Source of the DNA: Agelas oroides | Taxonomy: Eukaryota; Porifera; Demospongiae; Agelasida; Agelasidae | Reading direction: 5' to 3' | DNA: 64,000 bases | NCBI GenBank assembly: GCA_949130485.1 | Contig: OX422204.1 | Span: 434,001-498,000 of the forward strand | Notes under the pieces: generated by a model | The model's input: only the letters and a program-made list of their open reading frames with translations | What the model was told of the DNA's origin: nothing | The model's database searches: none | Translations under genes and position numbers: made by a program | In this document: piece after piece, positions 61,083 through 64,000 of the stretch | Position numbering within the stretch: the first letter of the stretch is position 1 | Layout: each line of letters starts with the position of its first letter

Positions 61083-61532
61083 ATGAACAACGTACTCTTT
61101 GCCACGGTGGTGTTGCTATCGTTTTTCTGCATTTCGATGCAAAGTCCCTGCAGTTTGGACTCGTACACTCACGAGGGGCAACTCCACAATCCAAGGATTG
61201 CAGGCCATCCCAATTTCAGAGTGGTTTGCAATATGGACGTTTCCGTGTGCTACGGTGGATGCCATACGGAACACCAGTATAAAGTGCACAAATATAGCGG
61301 AGGATCCCACGGCGCAATGTCGTACTGCCATATTAATGTCAAGTGCTGCACGGCGCTCACCGTTGTAAGGAAAACTCCATTGTACACCTGCGTACCGCAC
61401 AGTGGATACACGGGAACTCCGCCCTCCCATTCAAGTACGTATTACGTATACATACAGCAGGCAACGGACTGTGAGTGCCAGAACTGTATCCAAAGTTCTA
61501 CCGTAGCTCACTGTAACGCGCTACACGCATAG
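61083..61532 (+). CDS. Secreted cystine-knot protein, glycoprotein hormone alpha (GPA2)-like
   Basis: 149 residues from the ATG at 61083, about 65 bp after a TATA box. A signal peptide (MNNVLFATVVLLSFFCISMQ) precedes twelve cysteines. All ten of the alpha-subunit framework can be placed: SPC, VVC, the C-x-G-x-C knot motif (VCYGGC), the adjacent pair in INVKCCTAL, LYTC, and the closing C-x-C-x2-C (DCECQNC), which in GPA2 and the common alpha subunit is also a C-x-C-x2-C preceded by a short TA-type stretch. Two extra cysteines (MSYC and VAHC) are not in the vertebrate protein. Such a protein would be secreted and dimerise with a beta subunit to signal through an LGR-type receptor. A mucin or bursicon-type CTCK domain is the alternative. 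Confidence 0.7.
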   Translation: MNNVLFATVVLLSFFCISMQSPCSLDSYTHEGQLHNPRIAGHPNFRVVCNMDVSVCYGGCHTEHQYKVHKYSGGSHGAMSYCHINVKCCTALTVVRKTPLYTCVPHSGYTGTPPSHSSTYYVYIQQATDCECQNCIQSSTVAHCNALHA

Positions 61533-62470
61533 CACGTACGGCACCGTGCTGTACTGCACAATTTGCATCCGCCCTATATATCACCATCTCCCTCAGAACA
61601 TGTCTAGCTCGTTTTTTGCGCCTTGTACTAACTTCTCGTTTCCCAATTTTATTGTATTGTAAAGTTGTTTTTATAAACAGGTTTCATAGAATATTGTTTC
61701 TGTAAAAATATTTTTGTTTTTTCTCTTTGCCCTTTCAAATCATTCTGATTGAATTTTGAAACTTCAAGTGAAGATATACCACACCTGGTCCTGGAGCAAT
61801 TACAACCAGGTGCATAGCTACTCCTTATTCTCTTGGCATGAACATTCAGAAATTGAACCACAAGAAAACTGGGCCTTGGTGTTATACAAAATCGCCCACT
61901 GCACATTTTGGCTAATACCATGCATGCTGTATTAATGTGCAATGTGTATGACGGTGCATTCTAGTGCATGGTTACAGATCATGGTCAGGCTGTCCTGCAT
62001 GGACCAGTACTCGATTGATACGCTGCACACAGACCAGGCTAATCACTGACATTCTTAAATAGTCAAAGAGCATGGTATTTGAATATCCTTGTTACAATTA
62101 AGAGTTGAACTAGCTGTTTAAATTCACCCAGCAGAAGTGCCTACAGTCCGTTTTACAAAACCTACTCAGTTACAAAACAAATTGTTGGATGTTGCTTAGC
62201 AACCAAATCTTTGAAGTTAAAAAACACAAAGTAGAGTGGGTGGAGGTGGTAATGGGTGTGGCAGTAGGCTGCTAGAGGTAACATCAAACAAATAAGTTAC
62301 ATTCCTCATACAGAACAGCATTTGCCCATCTGGCTCATGCTGCTCTGTCTGGGGAATGTATATATACAACACTTGTTACAGTGATCTAATTTACTGCTAT
62401 GCTTATGTTCATTCACTCTGTTGTGGGGTAAGTTAGCCTCATCGCAGCAACTAAGTCTGAAGTACAAACA

Positions 62471-62501
<31 letters not shown>

Positions 62502-63154
62502 GAGTGGTGTTGCATACTGCAAGTGATCAAAAAATGGAGGTGGTATAGAGTGAAGTGCAAGCTAAATAGTAAATTACCACATCAAAATACAGCACTAACT
62601 TCATAGCTGTACACAAGTCATGTTATTTGGGCACGAAAAAACAAACAAAAACACAAAAACAACTAAAAAAAACTACAAAATTAAGTGCCATGCTGACTTA
62701 AATGAAAACTTGACATTTTTGCATTCAACAATAAAATTAAGTTGTTTTTATTGCATTTGCTTAGTGAAATTGTTAGGAAATATGCCCCTAGCTCCTGATT
62801 CTTCAATGAAGCCCATTGACCAACCCTCTTCCTATAACAAGAAGAGACAAAGTACGTTTTTCTTTGAAGAAAAAGACTTGGTACAAATAAGAAATTCTAC
62901 CTATAGAAATTTGAGGGCAATTTGTTTAGCAAAACTGGTGATATGGAATGCACTAAATGCTAGGTTAGTGTCACACCAAGTCATCAGACACAATGATACG
63001 AGTTGGTTGATCTAGATATCAGGATTGTTGCCATGGAAGTTGTAACCCGCTAATGGATATGTAATCACTCACCTGTCAAATCAACCAGCTCTGAAATGGA
63101 TGGCCATTACACCCATATCCCACTGTCAGGTGAGGGGTGGATTCTAGTCATATG
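61533..63154. other. Intergenic, no gene supported
   Basis: AT-rich. 62473-62501 is a run of 29 C followed by GAGTGG, then a MITE-interior phrase (GCAAGTGATCAAAAAATGGA). A 131-codon frame at 62620-63015 has no recognisable motif and a low-complexity Lys/Thr/Asn start. The remaining exons of the SH3 gene should lie here or further left on minus, but I could not identify them. Confidence 0.5.
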
Positions 63155-63567
63155 TAGCCTCGTTCCCAGGCCCTCGCCCAGGTTCCCGTCGCTTGCAGTA
63201 CGGTTAACGGGAGATGACGTCACGGACAGGGCAAATTATGCAAACATGGGCGTTATGTAAACCACAAACAACTTCACCCGCACGCATGCACTACAGTGTG
63301 ACTATTCTGAGTCGAAAGATGGCAGCACACGAAGGCGATTTTTTTGTCGCTCTTCATGAGACAGTCGGGATGACAGAGAGTTTTACCAAGCCAAGACAGT
63401 AAAGACACACAGCAACATTCTAGTCGTGCTTGCCCACGTTCAATTAAAGTCTTTCTACCATCTTTCTCCCCGTGACGTCACGCATGTGAGAAAATCTACC
63501 AGGCCCTCTCCCGCTTAACCGTACTGCAAGCGACGGGAAGCTGGGCGAGGGCCTGGGAACGAGGCTA
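63155..63567. mobile_element. 413-bp TAGCCTCG MITE with exact 9-bp target duplication
   Basis: The left end is TAGCCTCGTTCCCAGGCCCT and the right end AGGGCCTGGGAACGAGGCTA. The inverted repeats extend over 80 bp through GTCGCTTGCAGTACGGTTAA. AGTCATATG flanks both sides exactly (63146-63154 and 63568-63576). Confidence 0.93.
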
Positions 63568-63619
63568 AGTCATATGAACAACTGAGTCTGACAATCACCC
63601 TTTTATACTCAACCCTCAC

Positions 63620-63721
63620 CTCATCCTCAGGGTCATCGTAAGGAATGACAGAAATAACCACTCCCTTCTCAAAGGTCAGTTCATCTTCGTCCTCTCCCTC
63701 ATATGGATGGCTGGCTATAAC
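63620..63721 (-). CDS. SH3-domain exon, amphiphysin/BIN1-like
   Basis: On minus, after TTCACTAG, 102 nt encode VIASHPYEGEDEDELTFEKG and then VVISVIPYDDPEDE, ending at the donor GTGAGG; both edges are phase 0. The ALYDY-like start, the DELTFEKG acidic RT loop and the ISVIPYDDPEDE stretch are an SH3 first half. The VIP-x3-PE pattern is closest to the amphiphysin/BIN1 type, which binds proline-rich partners in endocytosis. The rest of the gene is outside or not found. Confidence 0.72.
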
Positions 63722-63762
63722 CTAGTGAAGAATGGCAACATAAACATGTGACATTGCATGGG

Positions 63763-64000
63763 TCTCTTAGAGAGGGAGAGGGGAGAGAGGGAGAGGGGAG
63801 AGAGGAAGAGGAGAGGGAGAGGGGAGAGAGGAAGAGGAGAGGGAGAGGGGAGAGAGGGGGAGGAGAGGGGAGAGAGGGGGAGGAGAGGGGAGAGAGGAGA
63901 GAGGGGGAGGAGAGGGGAGAGAGGGGGAGGAGAGGGGAGAGAGGGGGAGGAGAGGGGAGAGAGGAGGAGAAGAGGGAGAGGGAGAGGGAGAGGAGAGGGA
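63763..64000. repeat. GA-rich minisatellite at the window edge
   Basis: Units of about 15-24 bp built from GAGAGGGGAGAGAGGGGGAG run to the end of the window. The stretch lies upstream of the SH3 exon on minus and is therefore probably intronic. Confidence 0.93.

Noticed and set aside
61116-61430. Minus-strand 104-codon frame opposite the GPA2-like gene
   Set aside because: No signal peptide or motif; the plus strand has TATA box, signal peptide and a cysteine framework.
62620-63015. 131-codon plus-strand frame
   Set aside because: Low-complexity Lys/Thr/Asn start, no motif and no splice partners.

Overview
The window is animal DNA. Genes are split by short GT-AG introns, introns and spacers are packed with tandem repeats and small inverted-repeat transposons, and the gene content is metazoan: Timeless, prefoldin 5, Core-2/I-branching glycosyltransferases, secreted fibrinogen-like proteins, an SH3 exon and cystine-knot hormone-like proteins. 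The compact gene structure and the fibrinogen-like family, which I associate with sponges and cnidarians, suggest a non-bilaterian marine animal, most likely a sponge. That is an inference; there is no rRNA or mitochondrial marker here.

Layout. 1-16 kb holds a minus-strand cluster of three secreted fibrinogen-like genes. One (about 1.26-6.6 kb) is a pseudogene split by an intact Ty3/Gypsy LTR retrotransposon (1720-6135, 5-bp target duplication); two (7203-8189 and 12525-13508) look intact and share a TATA promoter. Two tandem arrays (71-bp and 55-bp units) lie between and beyond them. 16-21.2 kb, plus strand, carries the last ten coding exons of TIMELESS (654 codons, all phases agree); a relic of the start of its first visible exon also lies at 224-256, so the fibrinogen-like cluster appears to sit in, or to have been inserted into, a Timeless intron. 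22.2-41.1 kb is a tandem array of six Core-2/I-branching beta-1,6-GlcNAc-transferase (GT14) copies, five open and one 5'-truncated, with mosaic sequence that points to unequal crossing-over and gene conversion. 41.57-47.03 kb is a complete six-exon PFDN5 gene with a 32-nt microexon and a 1.4-kb minisatellite in an intron. 47.2-50.2 kb is mainly a 2.7-kb minisatellite. 50.2-60 kb is a transposon graveyard with broken genes, nested elements and palindromes. 60.1-61.5 kb has two small divergently transcribed secreted cystine-knot genes that resemble the two subunits of thyrostimulin (GPB5-like on minus, GPA2-like on plus). The right end carries one minus-strand SH3 exon and a GA-rich repeat.

A thread through the whole window is a family of non-autonomous DNA transposons with termini TAGCCTCG..CGAGGCTA or TAGTCTCG..CGAGACTA. 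Six copies have exact and several more have near-exact 9-bp target-site duplications, which fits Mutator-like elements. Two of the large minisatellites seem to have grown from pieces of these elements.

The most interesting locus is the GPA2/GPB5-like head-to-head pair; the mosaic GT14 array and the transposon-derived minisatellites come next. Every family name rests on my reading of motifs; no database search was possible.
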